Positions 15,970 through 25,281 of a stretch of 64,000 nucleotides of DNA are shown piece by piece. Below the pieces are notes generated by a model. That model did not search any database. It was not told the DNA's origin and worked only from the letters and a program-made list of their open reading frames with translations. Source of the stretch: JAQVEM01 sp964601205. Lineage in GTDB: Bacteria; Actinomycetota; Humimicrobiia; Humimicrobiales; Humimicrobiaceae. The translations under genes were made by a program, and so were the position numbers. Each line of letters starts with the position of its first letter. Positions within the stretch are counted from its first letter, which is position 1. The DNA is taken from contig CAZRML010000012.1 in NCBI GenBank assembly GCA_964601205.1, positions 1 through 64,000 on the forward strand, in the 5' to 3' direction.

Positions 15970-17208
15970 TTAATGGATCAAATCCTTCGGCATCCAATCA
16001 GCTTCTGGCAGATAATCCAGACTCCCAAATTCTTCGCCAGCAATATCACCTAGATTCTCTATGGTAGAATCAGGTTTGAGGTCTTCTGCCTTAATAGCAG
16101 CACCAGGAATTTCAACCCAGTCAACCCCGCTCTTCTGTGATGCGGGATCATATATTTTGTCATACTGATCAGCAATCTCCAGTAATAGAATACGCATTAA
16201 TACTTCACCATTCATAGTCCAATCAGTCGTTCCTGCAGCAGTCCAGATATCGGGTCGAGTCTGCATGTTAGTAATATCAACCGGGTCAATGTCCACAGAA
16301 GCCATTGGCAGTGCGTCACCGTCTGTGCCGTTAAATTTATTGTTCTCGGAAATAGCATTATAAACACCCTGTCCGTATGCATCGTAGTAGGTGATAAGGC
16401 CATCTACGTCTTCACGATTAACGCTCTGCAGGTAAGCAGCACTAACAGTGTTAGCTGAGTCGACAGTATCCTGCAGCGGTTGAATTTCGCCAGCCTTTAC
16501 GATCTTGCCAGATGTTTCATATTCTTGCCAGCCAACTTCACGACGATCGAACGGGCTTATATAGTTCGGACCTCTCCAGACCTTGATAAGACGGACACCT
16601 TCACCAAACTTTTCAATCATCACATCAAGCAGAACTGTCAACAGTTGTTTGTCCTGCTGAAATACCTGGGTAACACCCGGAATCTTCTGATACTCGCCGT
16701 CTGCATAGAACTGTATGTCAAAGGTTACGATCTTCATGTCTGGATACTGCTCGGTAATCTCTTTCAGGAACACATACGAGCCATCCTGGCTGCCATGGCT
16801 GGCTACGATACCGTCATAGCCGGCAGATGCGCATGTTCGAATGGTGTCCTGCCACTTATTGAAGTCACCGTCACAGAAAAAGTAATCATACTCAACACCA
16901 AGCGAATCGCACAGTTTCTGCTCGGATTCTACCCACATCTGGAAAATTGTTGCAGAAGGAAGAACCATAACATAAGCCACCTTTTTACCTTTCACAGGTA
17001 TATCCGCAGAGGCCTCTGTGTCTGACGAGGAAACTTCTTCCTCTTCATCAGATGCTGCTTCTTCAGCTGCTTCTTCTACTTCCTCTTCTACTTCTTCTGC
17101 TACTTCTTCTGTAGCTTCTTCTGCTGCAGCACAACCACTAAATGAGAATACCGAAAGCATAGCCACACTTACTGCAAGAGCTATGAACCAAAATAATGAT
17201 TTTTTCAT
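15970..17208 (-). CDS. Sugar ABC transporter substrate-binding lipoprotein
   Basis: The ATG at 17208 (MKKSLFWF) is preferred over an upstream ATG at 17271, because a signal peptide and the lipobox FSGC (Cys26) then fall in the usual place and AAGGA precedes it. After the lipid-modified Cys come ~45 residues that are almost only Glu, Ala, Val and Ser, a flexible acidic linker, then a type 1 periplasmic-binding fold (Peripla_BP_4) with KVAYVMVLPSATIF and GYDGIVASHGSQDG. It captures the substrate outside the membrane. It is the first gene of the operon behind the operator-controlled promoter at 17528. The ligand is not readable; context suggests methylthioribose or deoxyribose. Confidence 0.88.
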   Translation of the reverse strand: MKKSLFWFIALAVSVAMLSVFSFSGCAAAEEATEEVAEEVEEEVEEAAEEAASDEEEEVSSSDTEASADIPVKGKKVAYVMVLPSATIFQMWVESEQKLCDSLGVEYDYFFCDGDFNKWQDTIRTCASAGYDGIVASHGSQDGSYVFLKEITEQYPDMKIVTFDIQFYADGEYQKIPGVTQVFQQDKQLLTVLLDVMIEKFGEGVRLIKVWRGPNYISPFDRREVGWQEYETSGKIVKAGEIQPLQDTVDSANTVSAAYLQSVNREDVDGLITYYDAYGQGVYNAISENNKFNGTDGDALPMASVDIDPVDITNMQTRPDIWTAAGTTDWTMNGEVLMRILLLEIADQYDKIYDPASQKSGVDWVEIPGAAIKAEDLKPDSTIENLGDIAGEEFGSLDYLPEADWMPKDLIH

Positions 17209-17527
17209 TTTACCTATTCCTTTCATTTCGCTTAAGGTAGAAAACTTAATCGAATCGTTTTCCTCAAGCATATTAATTTTACTAATACTCTATTTAGACT
17301 AAAGGCAAATTTAACTCTCATTCAATTCCAAACAATTTGAAATCTTGAATTTATTGCCTCTAATCTTTTTTTGGATTTCACCTCCTATCTTACCGGTTTT
17401 GTTATTTTTTAAAAAAAAGATAAATCTCGTTTTACGAGAATTAGATATTATTTTTTAGCTTTTTATTTTATTATGTTCCGATAGACTATCTTCCTCCACT
17501 CACAATAGAAAAAACACTATTAAAATC

Positions 17528-17590
17528 TGAACAAATGTTCACTAATAAACAATATGTTCAAATATTAAAAAAAAACACTATATTTGTCAA
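17528..17590 (-). promoter_or_regulatory. Transporter operon promoter with a 33-bp operator
   Basis: Minus strand: -35 TTGACA (17585-17590), a 17-bp spacer, -10 TAATAT (17562-17567), one base, then the operator 17528-17560. The left half is the perfect palindrome TGAACA-AA-TGTTCA (17528-17541) and the right end is ATATGTTCA. It matches the SorC and alcohol dehydrogenase promoters in layout. The rest of the 17209-17736 gap is AT-rich leader and shows no gene. Confidence 0.78.
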
Positions 17591-17736
17591 GTTAAATTAT
17601 ATTTATATCGGGGTTTTAGCCCGCTTAAGAATGAAACTTAAAAAAAATATATCCTCAAATATAATAATTGCACAGCAAAATTTACCATTTTTAGTTTTTA
17701 AACTGATTAATTGAATAGCACCACTCTGAGAAGATT

Positions 17737-18465
17737 TTAAAAAATTTTACTGAATGCTATAAATAGAGCCAGGGCTATTCCTGATAAAAAGGCCAGGATT
17801 GAATGCTTTTTCTGATGTGTCTGGGCTTCAGGCAATAAATGAGACGCTGAGATATAAATTAAAACTCCTACAACAAAGCCAAGGGCCAGACCCAGAAAAG
17901 AGCTGCTTAATTTATTTATAAATGGGTAAGCAATAAATGCTCCCAGGGGAGTTGTCAGTGCCGCTACAAAAAGAGCATAGAGCGCTGCTTTTTTCTCATT
18001 GAAGCCTCCTTTTATTAAAATAGAAAAAGTAATTACTCCCTCTGCAAATTCATGGACCACCAGACCAATGCCCGCCAGGAAGCCGGTCAGGATACTTGCG
18101 CTAAAAGTCACGGAATAAATAATCCCGTCTACAAAAGAATGTATCCCTATTCCCTCCACTGCCGTAATACCAAAGGCTATCTCTTTTTGTTTTGTCCTAT
18201 ATTTTATTAACTGATTGCTAAAAAACATAAATAAAAACCCTATTAAAGTAGCATACCCTGCATAGGAGTTTTTGCTTATAGCCTGAGGAAAAGCAATTAT
18301 CAAAGGAGTAGATATCAAAACCCCGGAAGCAAAACACATAAAATATACCTTAGCCTTTTCAGCCCATTTTCTATTTTTAAAAATGACCCAGATTCCAATG
18401 CCATTAACTACTGCTGCGCCAGTAGCAAAAATCGCAATCCATGCAAATGTGCTGAGCTGTTTCAT
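17737..18465 (-). CDS. ZIP-family divalent metal transporter
   Basis: About 242 residues with eight hydrophobic segments. GIGIHSFVDGIIYS in TM4 and GLVVHEFAEGVITF in TM5 carry the His, Asp and Glu residues of the ZIP metal pathway. ZIP proteins import zinc, iron or manganese. The frame opens 21 residues earlier at 18528, but GGAGG lies about ten bases before the ATG at 18465, and the first membrane segment then starts properly. It is a single gene between two sugar operons with no sign of co-transcription. Confidence 0.88.
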   Translation of the reverse strand: MKQLSTFAWIAIFATGAAVVNGIGIWVIFKNRKWAEKAKVYFMCFASGVLISTPLIIAFPQAISKNSYAGYATLIGFLFMFFSNQLIKYRTKQKEIAFGITAVEGIGIHSFVDGIIYSVTFSASILTGFLAGIGLVVHEFAEGVITFSILIKGGFNEKKAALYALFVAALTTPLGAFIAYPFINKLSSSFLGLALGFVVGVLIYISASHLLPEAQTHQKKHSILAFLSGIALALFIAFSKIF

Positions 18466-18681
18466 CTTAATTTTTCCTCCCTGTATTGTTAATATTGCAC
18501 CGCATTTTTTTAAATTAAGTCCGGACATCTAACACATTATAGCCCGTACAGCACTTATTAAGAGAACATCTAATATTTAGATTTTTATTTTATCTTTACC
18601 TAAATTATAGACCATTTGTAAAGTCTTCTTTTTTTGGTCTTTTTCCGGATGAAAACTACCCTATTGCAGCTATCTTTTATA

Positions 18682-18832
18682 TTAAACTCTTAATTTTAAC
18701 TCCTGATTTTTATAATTTAAGTTTGTACGGGGGTAAATCCATTTTTTTGCCCTGCCATAAATAGTGCCATCCGGCAAGCTGCCCGGGTAACAGGCGGCAT
18801 AAATAATACTGGCCAATCCTGCTATAGCCTTC
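18682..18832 (-). pseudogene. Coding-like remnant in the gap before the ZIP gene
   Basis: The minus strand reads GLASIIYAACYPGSLPDG and on through GRAKKWIYPRTNLNY to a TAA at 18682, with protein-like composition in an otherwise AT-rich gap. The frame has no start and a stop just upstream. I do not recognise the family. It may be the end of a deleted gene or chance. Confidence 0.25.
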
Positions 18833-18914
18833 TATTATAAACTTCACCTGTTAAGATAAGAATTACACGATTATATTAATCCTGGAATCAAGAAGGAAAC
18901 TTTAAAATAAATTT

Positions 18915-20441
18915 CTAAATAGCGGCAAGTTCCCTGAAATCGCCTTTTAGATTATGATAAAGCGATTTATATATTTTATAATATCTTAAATATTTTTCTG
19001 TATTTTCACTATTTGGACTTGTTTCTGTGGCTTCCTTTATTATCAAACTTACAGCTTCTCTCACATCGTTGTATAATCCCGAACCCACACCGGCTATAAT
19101 AGCAGCTCCGTAAGCAGGGCCCTCCTCAACATTTAAAGTAACTATTCCGGTATTAAATATATCAGATATAATCTGACGCCAGAGCTTTGACTTTGCTCCT
19201 CCACCAAACAGTACAACTTTATCTGAATATATACCCAGCTCCTTCATAACATTCAGGCAGTCTAATTGTGAGTAGGATACTCCTTCCATTATCGCTCTTG
19301 CAAAATGCCCCGCTCCATGTACATAAGATATCCCGAAAAACATTCCCCTTGCATAAGGGTCTGAATAAGGAGTTCTCTCACCGGACAGATATGGTAAAAA
19401 TAGCAGGCCTTCTGAACCCGGAGACGCCTTCTCCGCCTGCTTATTCAATAATTCATATCCTGATAATTCACTATTCTCGGAGGCAATCTTATCTAAAATT
19501 CCAAAGTTGTCATAATACCACTTGTATGACCCTGAAGCAGCCAGCGTCACACCCATAAGATGCCATGCGCCTTCTACAGCATGGCAAAATGAATGAAGCC
19601 TGCCCTCCGGGTCATATACCGGGGTATCTGAATGTGCAAATACAACTCCTGAAGTTCCCAGATAGTCAGAGATTATACCTTCGTATACAATCCCCGAACC
19701 CACTGCACCTGCAGCCTGGTCACCTCCCCCGCCGACTATAGGGGTTCCCTCCAATATGCCGGTTATTTCCGAACCTTCCCTGGATACGTAAGAAGATATT
19801 TCCGACGATTCAAAAACAGGAGGGAGAAAATCTTTATTTATGGATAAGCCGGATATTATCTCGTCAGACCATTTTCTATCTTTCACATTAAAAAGAGCGG
19901 TGCCGGAAGCATCAGAAACTTCAGTAGCGTAAGTCCCGGATAATTTATACCTTATATAGTCTTTCGGGAGAAGTATTTTATTTACTTTCCTGTAGTTTTC
20001 CGGTTCAACTTCTGAAAGCCACAATATCTTGGGAGCAGTAAAACCTGTAAGGACCTTATTATAAGATAACTTTATGAATTCTTTTTCTCCACCGAAAATA
20101 TCATAAATCTTATCACACTGGGAAAATGTTCTCTGGTCACACCAGAGCAATGCAGGTCTTATCACTTCCCCTTCGCTATCCAGAAAAACTGAACCATGCA
20201 TCTGACCGGTAAGGCCTATCGCCGATATATTATCCGGCCTTACTCCTGATTTTGCCAGAACCTCTCTTGCTGTATACATGGTTGCATTCCACCATAAGTC
20301 GGGGTCCTGCTGCGCCCAGCCGGGATTGGGGGTTTCCATCCCGTACTCTTTAATTGATGACGCAATAAGCTTACCCGACCTATCCATTAATATGCATTTT
20401 GTCGATGTTGTCCCTATATCAAAACCCATAAGATTGCCCAT
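18915..20441 (-). CDS. xylB: Xylulokinase
   Basis: 508 residues of the FGGY kinase family. The N-terminal phosphate loop MGFDIGTTSTK, the FGGY signature region GLTGQMHGSVFLD with the xylulokinase-specific MHG, the catalytic-base region LLWCDQRT, GGGGDQAAGAVGSG, and the ATPase motif VVLFGGGAKSKLWRQI are all present. It phosphorylates D-xylulose to xylulose 5-phosphate. GGAG lies nine bases before the ATG. It is the last gene of the large ROK-to-XylB operon, 57 bases after xylA. Confidence 0.94.
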   Translation of the reverse strand: MGNLMGFDIGTTSTKCILMDRSGKLIASSIKEYGMETPNPGWAQQDPDLWWNATMYTAREVLAKSGVRPDNISAIGLTGQMHGSVFLDSEGEVIRPALLWCDQRTFSQCDKIYDIFGGEKEFIKLSYNKVLTGFTAPKILWLSEVEPENYRKVNKILLPKDYIRYKLSGTYATEVSDASGTALFNVKDRKWSDEIISGLSINKDFLPPVFESSEISSYVSREGSEITGILEGTPIVGGGGDQAAGAVGSGIVYEGIISDYLGTSGVVFAHSDTPVYDPEGRLHSFCHAVEGAWHLMGVTLAASGSYKWYYDNFGILDKIASENSELSGYELLNKQAEKASPGSEGLLFLPYLSGERTPYSDPYARGMFFGISYVHGAGHFARAIMEGVSYSQLDCLNVMKELGIYSDKVVLFGGGAKSKLWRQIISDIFNTGIVTLNVEEGPAYGAAIIAGVGSGLYNDVREAVSLIIKEATETSPNSENTEKYLRYYKIYKSLYHNLKGDFRELAAI

Positions 20442-20498
20442 AGATCAACTCCAAACACAGAACATTTTAATAAAAAATAATTTTGTTTATAAACCTTT

Positions 20499-21821
20499 TT
20501 ACTGCACGCCTGTTATATATTCATTTAACAAACTTTCCAGATACTCCTGCATACCTGAAGGATTATCTATATCTTTCAATCCAAGTGCATATTTTTCCAG
20601 GGATTTAAAGTCAGCTCTTTTTTCCAGAATTTCTTTACCTGTTCCAGCACTGTAGCTTTCATACCTTTTTGAAATAAACTTTTCAAAAACACCATCATCC
20701 AGTATCTTCTGCGCTACCTTCAGACCTTTTGCAAAACTATCCATTCCTGCCACATGAGCATAAAATATATCTTCAGGTTTATAGGAGGGCCTTCTTGCTT
20801 TCGCATCAAAATTCAATCCGCCCTTTTCAAAGCCTCCCATTTTTAATATTTCATACATGCAAAGAGTTGTTACATACAGGTCAGTCGGAAATTGGTCCGT
20901 ATCCCAGCCCAGCAGCATATCGCCCTGGTTAGCATCTACGGAACCCAGCATGCCGTTTATTCTGGCCACTCTTAAATCATGCTGGAAAGTGTGCCCCGCA
21001 AGCGTTGCATGATTTGCCTCTACATTTAATTTAAAGTTATTATCCAGCCCGTATGACTTCAAAAAAGCCAGAGATGTAGCCACATCAAAATCATATTGAT
21101 GTTTTGTAGGCTCCTTCGGTTTCGGTTCAATTAAAAATTGTCCATCAAATCCTATTTCTTTCGCATAATCCACTGCCATTCCTAAAAAGTATGCCATATT
21201 GTCAAGTTCCAGTTTCATATCTGTATTCAGTAGAGTTTCATAACCTTCTCTACCTCCCCAGAATACATAATTTTCGCCACCGAGCTCCCTGGTTATCTCC
21301 AGAGCTTTCTTTACCTGTGCTGCCGAGTAGGCAAAAACGTCTGCATTGCAGCTTGTCGAAGCTCCATGCATAAATCTGTCGCGATAAAAAAGATTGGCTG
21401 TCCCCCACAGAACTTTAATTCCCGTATCTGCCATCATCTTTTTTATTAAAGAAACTATTTTATCCAGATTTCTATTAGTCTCGGCCAGGGTATCGCCTTC
21501 CGGAGCTATGTCCCTGTCATGGAAGCAGAAATATTTAATCCCCAGCTTTTGCATAATTTCAAAAGCTGCGTACACTCTTTCTTCTGCTACTTTCATCGGG
21601 TCAGAAAATTCCTTCCAGGGGCGTACCCATGTCCCCTCTCCAAACATATCCGTTCCTTCGGCACACATGGTATGCCAGTATGCCATGGAGAATTTAAGGT
21701 GCTCACTCATTCTCCTTTCACCAACCACTTCATCAGCATTATAATGCCTGAAGTATAAGCCGCTTTTTAGTTTATCGTCTGTGAACTCTACTTTTTTTAC
21801 CTGCGGAAAATATTCTTTCAT
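20499..21821 (-). CDS. xylA: Xylose isomerase
   Basis: 440 residues, the class II (long) form. FHDRDIAPEG carries His101 and Asp104 at the standard numbering. WGGREGYETLLNTD, IEPKPKEPTKHQYD (metal-binding Glu and Lys), NVEANHATLAGHTF (metal-binding Glu and His), and DANQGDMLLGWDTDQFP (Asp ligands) follow. It interconverts D-xylose and D-xylulose. The ATG at 21821 is preferred over 21833, because the GGGGG five bases upstream overlaps the earlier ATG. It stands between the TIM-barrel isomerase and xylB. Confidence 0.95.
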   Translation of the reverse strand: MKEYFPQVKKVEFTDDKLKSGLYFRHYNADEVVGERRMSEHLKFSMAYWHTMCAEGTDMFGEGTWVRPWKEFSDPMKVAEERVYAAFEIMQKLGIKYFCFHDRDIAPEGDTLAETNRNLDKIVSLIKKMMADTGIKVLWGTANLFYRDRFMHGASTSCNADVFAYSAAQVKKALEITRELGGENYVFWGGREGYETLLNTDMKLELDNMAYFLGMAVDYAKEIGFDGQFLIEPKPKEPTKHQYDFDVATSLAFLKSYGLDNNFKLNVEANHATLAGHTFQHDLRVARINGMLGSVDANQGDMLLGWDTDQFPTDLYVTTLCMYEILKMGGFEKGGLNFDAKARRPSYKPEDIFYAHVAGMDSFAKGLKVAQKILDDGVFEKFISKRYESYSAGTGKEILEKRADFKSLEKYALGLKDIDNPSGMQEYLESLLNEYITGVQ

Positions 21822-21900
21822 AAAAACCCCCATTCAAATTAATAATATACCTTACTGATAAATAGCATTTTTTATAAATTTTTAAATATAACCTTATCTT

Positions 21901-22890
21901 TTATTTGTTCTTTAACGCATCATCAAATGCAGCCGCACTCGGTGAAATATTTATTTCTTTAACAAAATCATAGGCCTCTGTTGCACCTCTAAGCCTATCC
22001 ATACCCGAGTCTTCCCATTCCACAGAAAGCGGGCCCTTGTAACCTATTTGATTTAACTCACGAACAATTGATGAAAAGTCCACATCTCCCCTGCCCGGAG
22101 AACGGAAATTCCACCCTCTCCTTGTATCGCCGAATTCAAGGTGTGAACCAAGAATACCATTTAGCCCATCAAGAGTTACGGAGACATCTTTTATATGCAC
22201 GTGATAAATTCTATCCGGAAGTTCTCTTATGAAAAGATGTGGTTTCATGCCCTGCCAGAGAAGATGGCTCGGATCAAAATTAATTCCCAGGGTCTTTCTA
22301 TAGTTAAAAGCCTTAAGGAGTTTTACAAATGTGTAATAATCAAATGCTATTTCAGTAGGGTGCACTTCCAGTGCAAATTTTATACCATATTTATCCATTT
22401 CATCAAAAAGTGGCGACCACCTTTCTACTATGGTATTAAAACCTTCCTCTATCATCTCTTCTGAAGTCTGTGGGAATGAATACCAGTAATTCCATATAGG
22501 TGAGCCTAAAAATCCTGTTAAAATTTTGATATCAAGATTATTCGCAGCCTGAATCGTATGACTTACCTGCTGTATGCCCCACTCTCTTATTGCTTCCGGA
22601 TCATTGGCGACATCAGAAGCCGCGAACCCCTTATGCCTTTTATCTATTACGTCACCCACAAGCTGACCTGTTAGATGCATGCCGATTGCCCATGCCTGAA
22701 GATCATACTTTTTTAAAGTTTCTTTAATTTCCTTTACATACTCTTTATCTTCTGCAGCTTTTTGGGAATTTAAATGATTTCCCCATGCTGCAATTTCCAC
22801 ACCCTCATAGCCTATGCCGGAAGCTATTTTACATATCTCATCAAATGTTAAATCTGCCCATTGCCCTGTAAATATTGTAATCGGCCTCAT
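21901..22890 (-). CDS. Sugar phosphate isomerase/epimerase-like TIM-barrel protein
   Basis: 329 residues of the AP-endonuclease-2/xylose-isomerase-like family (IolE/IolH/UxuA-like fold). GYEGVEIAAWG, ALEVHPTEIAFDYY with a metal-type Glu and His, NFDPSHLLWQG, HVHIKDV, and LSVEWEDSGMDR with the C-terminal Glu are the usual metal-ligand positions. In gene clusters with Gfo/Idh/MocA dehydrogenases and ThuA proteins such enzymes typically handle keto-sugars or inositols. It lies 45 bases after a Gfo/Idh/MocA gene, so it probably acts on that dehydrogenase's product. The substrate is unknown. Confidence 0.82.
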   Translation of the reverse strand: MRPITIFTGQWADLTFDEICKIASGIGYEGVEIAAWGNHLNSQKAAEDKEYVKEIKETLKKYDLQAWAIGMHLTGQLVGDVIDKRHKGFAASDVANDPEAIREWGIQQVSHTIQAANNLDIKILTGFLGSPIWNYWYSFPQTSEEMIEEGFNTIVERWSPLFDEMDKYGIKFALEVHPTEIAFDYYTFVKLLKAFNYRKTLGINFDPSHLLWQGMKPHLFIRELPDRIYHVHIKDVSVTLDGLNGILGSHLEFGDTRRGWNFRSPGRGDVDFSSIVRELNQIGYKGPLSVEWEDSGMDRLRGATEAYDFVKEINISPSAAAFDDALKNK

Positions 22891-22935
22891 TATTCAGTCA
22901 CCTCTCTTAAAAATTATATTTTTATAACTTAGATA

Positions 22936-24114
22936 CTATTCCATATCCACCCATATGCTTCCTTTATTCATGCTCTCAACACTTTTTGAAATAAATCTTA
23001 CTCCATCAATACCCGCATCTATAGTTGGATAACCTGCCCTGGATTCATCTACCTGTTCCCCGGAAATCTTCTTCAGCATGGCATCTGCAAATGCCGAATA
23101 AATGTTTGCAAAAGCTTCAAAATAACCTTCGGGATGCCCTGCCGGAATTCTGGAAAATGCTGCTGCATCAGGAGAAATATACCCTGTTCCCCTGGAATAA
23201 ACCAGTGGCGGCTGACCTTTTTTTACTACTCTTAAGTAGTTACAATTTTCCTGCTCAAATTCTATGGAACCTTCTGTCCCGAATATGCGAACTTTTAAAG
23301 CATTGTCATAACCTATAGCCACCTGGGAACACCAGTAACATCCACTTGCTCCATTATTATATTTCAATAATATTTCAGCATTGACATCCAGCTTCCTTCC
23401 AGAACCAAATATATCAAGATTTGCAATCAGCTTCTTTATCCTCAGGCCTGTTATAAAACTAACCATATTTTCTATATGGCTTCCAATATCGCCAACACAA
23501 TTAGACCTGCCGGCCTGACCGGGGTCAGTTCTCCATTTCGCCTGTTTATTGCCTTCATTCTCTACAGTATCTATCAACCAGTCCTGTGGATATTCACCCA
23601 TTACAACACGTATATCTCCAATATCTCCTCTCTGCACTATTGCCCGTGCCTCTTTTGCCATAACATGGCCCGTGTAAGTGTATGTTACAGCAAAAAGACA
23701 TTTATTTGTTTTAGCCAGTTCTTTAAGCTCCAGCGCCTTATTGATATCTGTGGTTAATGGCTTTTCACATACCACGCTTATTCCATTCTCCAGAAATTTT
23801 TTCGCAATATCATAATGCAAAAAATTAGGCGTAACTATTACTACAAAATCTATTCCATCTGGACGGTTGGCCTCTTCTTCAGCCATCTCCTGATAAGTGG
23901 AATAAACACGATTCTTATCAAGCCCGAGTTTATCACCTGTTGCAATAGTCTTATCTTCTGAAGAAGAGAATGCCCCTGCTACAATTTTAATTTTCCCATC
24001 AAGCGCGATTGCCCTTCTATGGACATCTCCTATAAAAGAATCAGGCCCACCGCCTACCATTCCATATTTAAGCACGTTAATCACCGCAGAATCTTTACTC
24101 GGTTTTATTGACAT
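22936..24114 (-). CDS. Gfo/Idh/MocA-family NAD(P)-dependent oxidoreductase
   Basis: About 392 residues. The N-terminal Rossmann domain has MVGGGPDSFIGDVHR, a glycine-rich variant found in one subgroup; the mid-region EKPLTTD is the family's EKP motif with the catalytic Lys. The C-terminal alpha/beta domain carries DIGSHIENM with the conserved His. The start is moved from a GTG at 24123 to the ATG at 24114, where AAAGGGG lies about seven bases upstream. It oxidises or reduces a sugar carbonyl with NAD(P). It is the second of two such enzymes in the operon; the two share only family-level similarity. Confidence 0.85.
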   Translation of the reverse strand: MSIKPSKDSAVINVLKYGMVGGGPDSFIGDVHRRAIALDGKIKIVAGAFSSSEDKTIATGDKLGLDKNRVYSTYQEMAEEEANRPDGIDFVVIVTPNFLHYDIAKKFLENGISVVCEKPLTTDINKALELKELAKTNKCLFAVTYTYTGHVMAKEARAIVQRGDIGDIRVVMGEYPQDWLIDTVENEGNKQAKWRTDPGQAGRSNCVGDIGSHIENMVSFITGLRIKKLIANLDIFGSGRKLDVNAEILLKYNNGASGCYWCSQVAIGYDNALKVRIFGTEGSIEFEQENCNYLRVVKKGQPPLVYSRGTGYISPDAAAFSRIPAGHPEGYFEAFANIYSAFADAMLKKISGEQVDESRAGYPTIDAGIDGVRFISKSVESMNKGSIWVDME

Positions 24115-24407
24115 AAGAACCACCCCTTTTATATTAATAATTGTTATCAGTTATTTAATCCTGAATAATATAGTATAAATGCTAACTGATTAACCATAAA
24201 ATTTTACTTTTATTTCAAAGAACTATAATCCAATAATTATTATCGCTGCCTGTATCTCCAGACCGCTCAAATAAGTATTAAAATATTTTTTTATTATTTA
24301 CATCCACTGTTTACAACTGAATTTCAATATATCTATCCATCCAAAATTTGCAATATTTTTTTATCTATTTATCTATATATTCCATTTATCTATATTATAT
24401 TGTTATC

Positions 24408-25169
24408 TTACTCTTTTGCAGCCCACAAAAACCCTCTTTTTGTAATAGTCAGCGAAGGCTCTGACAATGTTCTCTTCTCGTCATGCCCCAGGGAATTATA
24501 GAATACACGACCGTTACCCCAGTACTTTGTCCATACTACAGGTATCTCTACAGGACCATTGTTTGCATGTGGCCCATTAAGTGCAGCAGCTTCAGTAAAG
24601 TTCCAGTTTCCGAAACCAAAATCAGGATTCATTTCTGCTTTTCCTTCAGATTTGAAAGTGCCCTCAATGGGAGGAACCATAGTTGTAGCAAGCACCTTAA
24701 CTGCAGGGTCTACCTGAACATAATACTGCTCATCATAAACTTTGAAATCATCTATTCCCGACATTATCGGATTGCTTTTATCCTTTATTTTAACTTCAAA
24801 TTCAATCCCATTACCTTCAATACCTGCAGCACCAACGTGTGCCACAAGCTGACCGCCGGCCATGAATTGCCAGTCAGGGCTACTTCTGAAACCGTCACAT
24901 AAACCTGCGTGACAGCCAGCAATACCAACACCACCGGCAACCGCACCCAGTACTGAGTCCAGCTGTTCAACAGTCAATTCTCCCATAGTCCAGTGTGGAA
25001 CAATAAGATTTAGACTTTCCAATTTCTCTCTGTCTCCATAAACCTCCAGAGTATCAGACAGTTCCACATCAAAATCACTGTCTTCAAGTATTTTTTTAAA
25101 AACATATGCAACCTTTTCTGGCTCATGACCATCCCAGCCGCCATACACGACCAAAGCTTTTCTTTTCAT
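24408..25169 (-). CDS. ThuA-like glutamine-amidotransferase-fold protein
   Basis: 253 residues of the trehalose-utilisation (ThuA) family. VVYGGWDGHEPEKVA opens the fold, and GVGIAGCHAGLCDGFR contains the cysteine-histidine nucleophile-elbow region. GFGNWNFTEAAALNGP and VVWTKYWGNGRVFYNSLGHD are the C-terminal family motif. ThuA proteins occur with Gfo/Idh/MocA dehydrogenases in disaccharide 3-keto pathways; their own reaction is poorly defined. Here it lies between two such dehydrogenase genes, which supports a 3-keto-glycoside route feeding XylAB. A GGGGAG precedes the start. Confidence 0.85.
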   Translation of the reverse strand: MKRKALVVYGGWDGHEPEKVAYVFKKILEDSDFDVELSDTLEVYGDREKLESLNLIVPHWTMGELTVEQLDSVLGAVAGGVGIAGCHAGLCDGFRSSPDWQFMAGGQLVAHVGAAGIEGNGIEFEVKIKDKSNPIMSGIDDFKVYDEQYYVQVDPAVKVLATTMVPPIEGTFKSEGKAEMNPDFGFGNWNFTEAAALNGPHANNGPVEIPVVWTKYWGNGRVFYNSLGHDEKRTLSEPSLTITKRGFLWAAKE

Positions 25170-25281
25170 TTATATCTCCCCTCTTTCATAAAATCCGAAT
25201 TATCCATATCTTATTAATTTACATTACACCGCCAAAATTTATACAACTTATTATCTCAAGTACACCGGCATAATCCCATTG

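Noticed and set aside
17018..17302. Ser-rich plus-strand frame near 17.0-17.3 kb
   Set aside because: It is the antisense of the Glu/Ala linker of the binding protein, whose GAA/GAG codons read as Ser/Phe on the other strand.
18713..18835. Riboswitch in the GC-rich patch before the ZIP gene
   Set aside because: The patch reads as a protein fragment on the minus strand and no known aptamer core could be matched.
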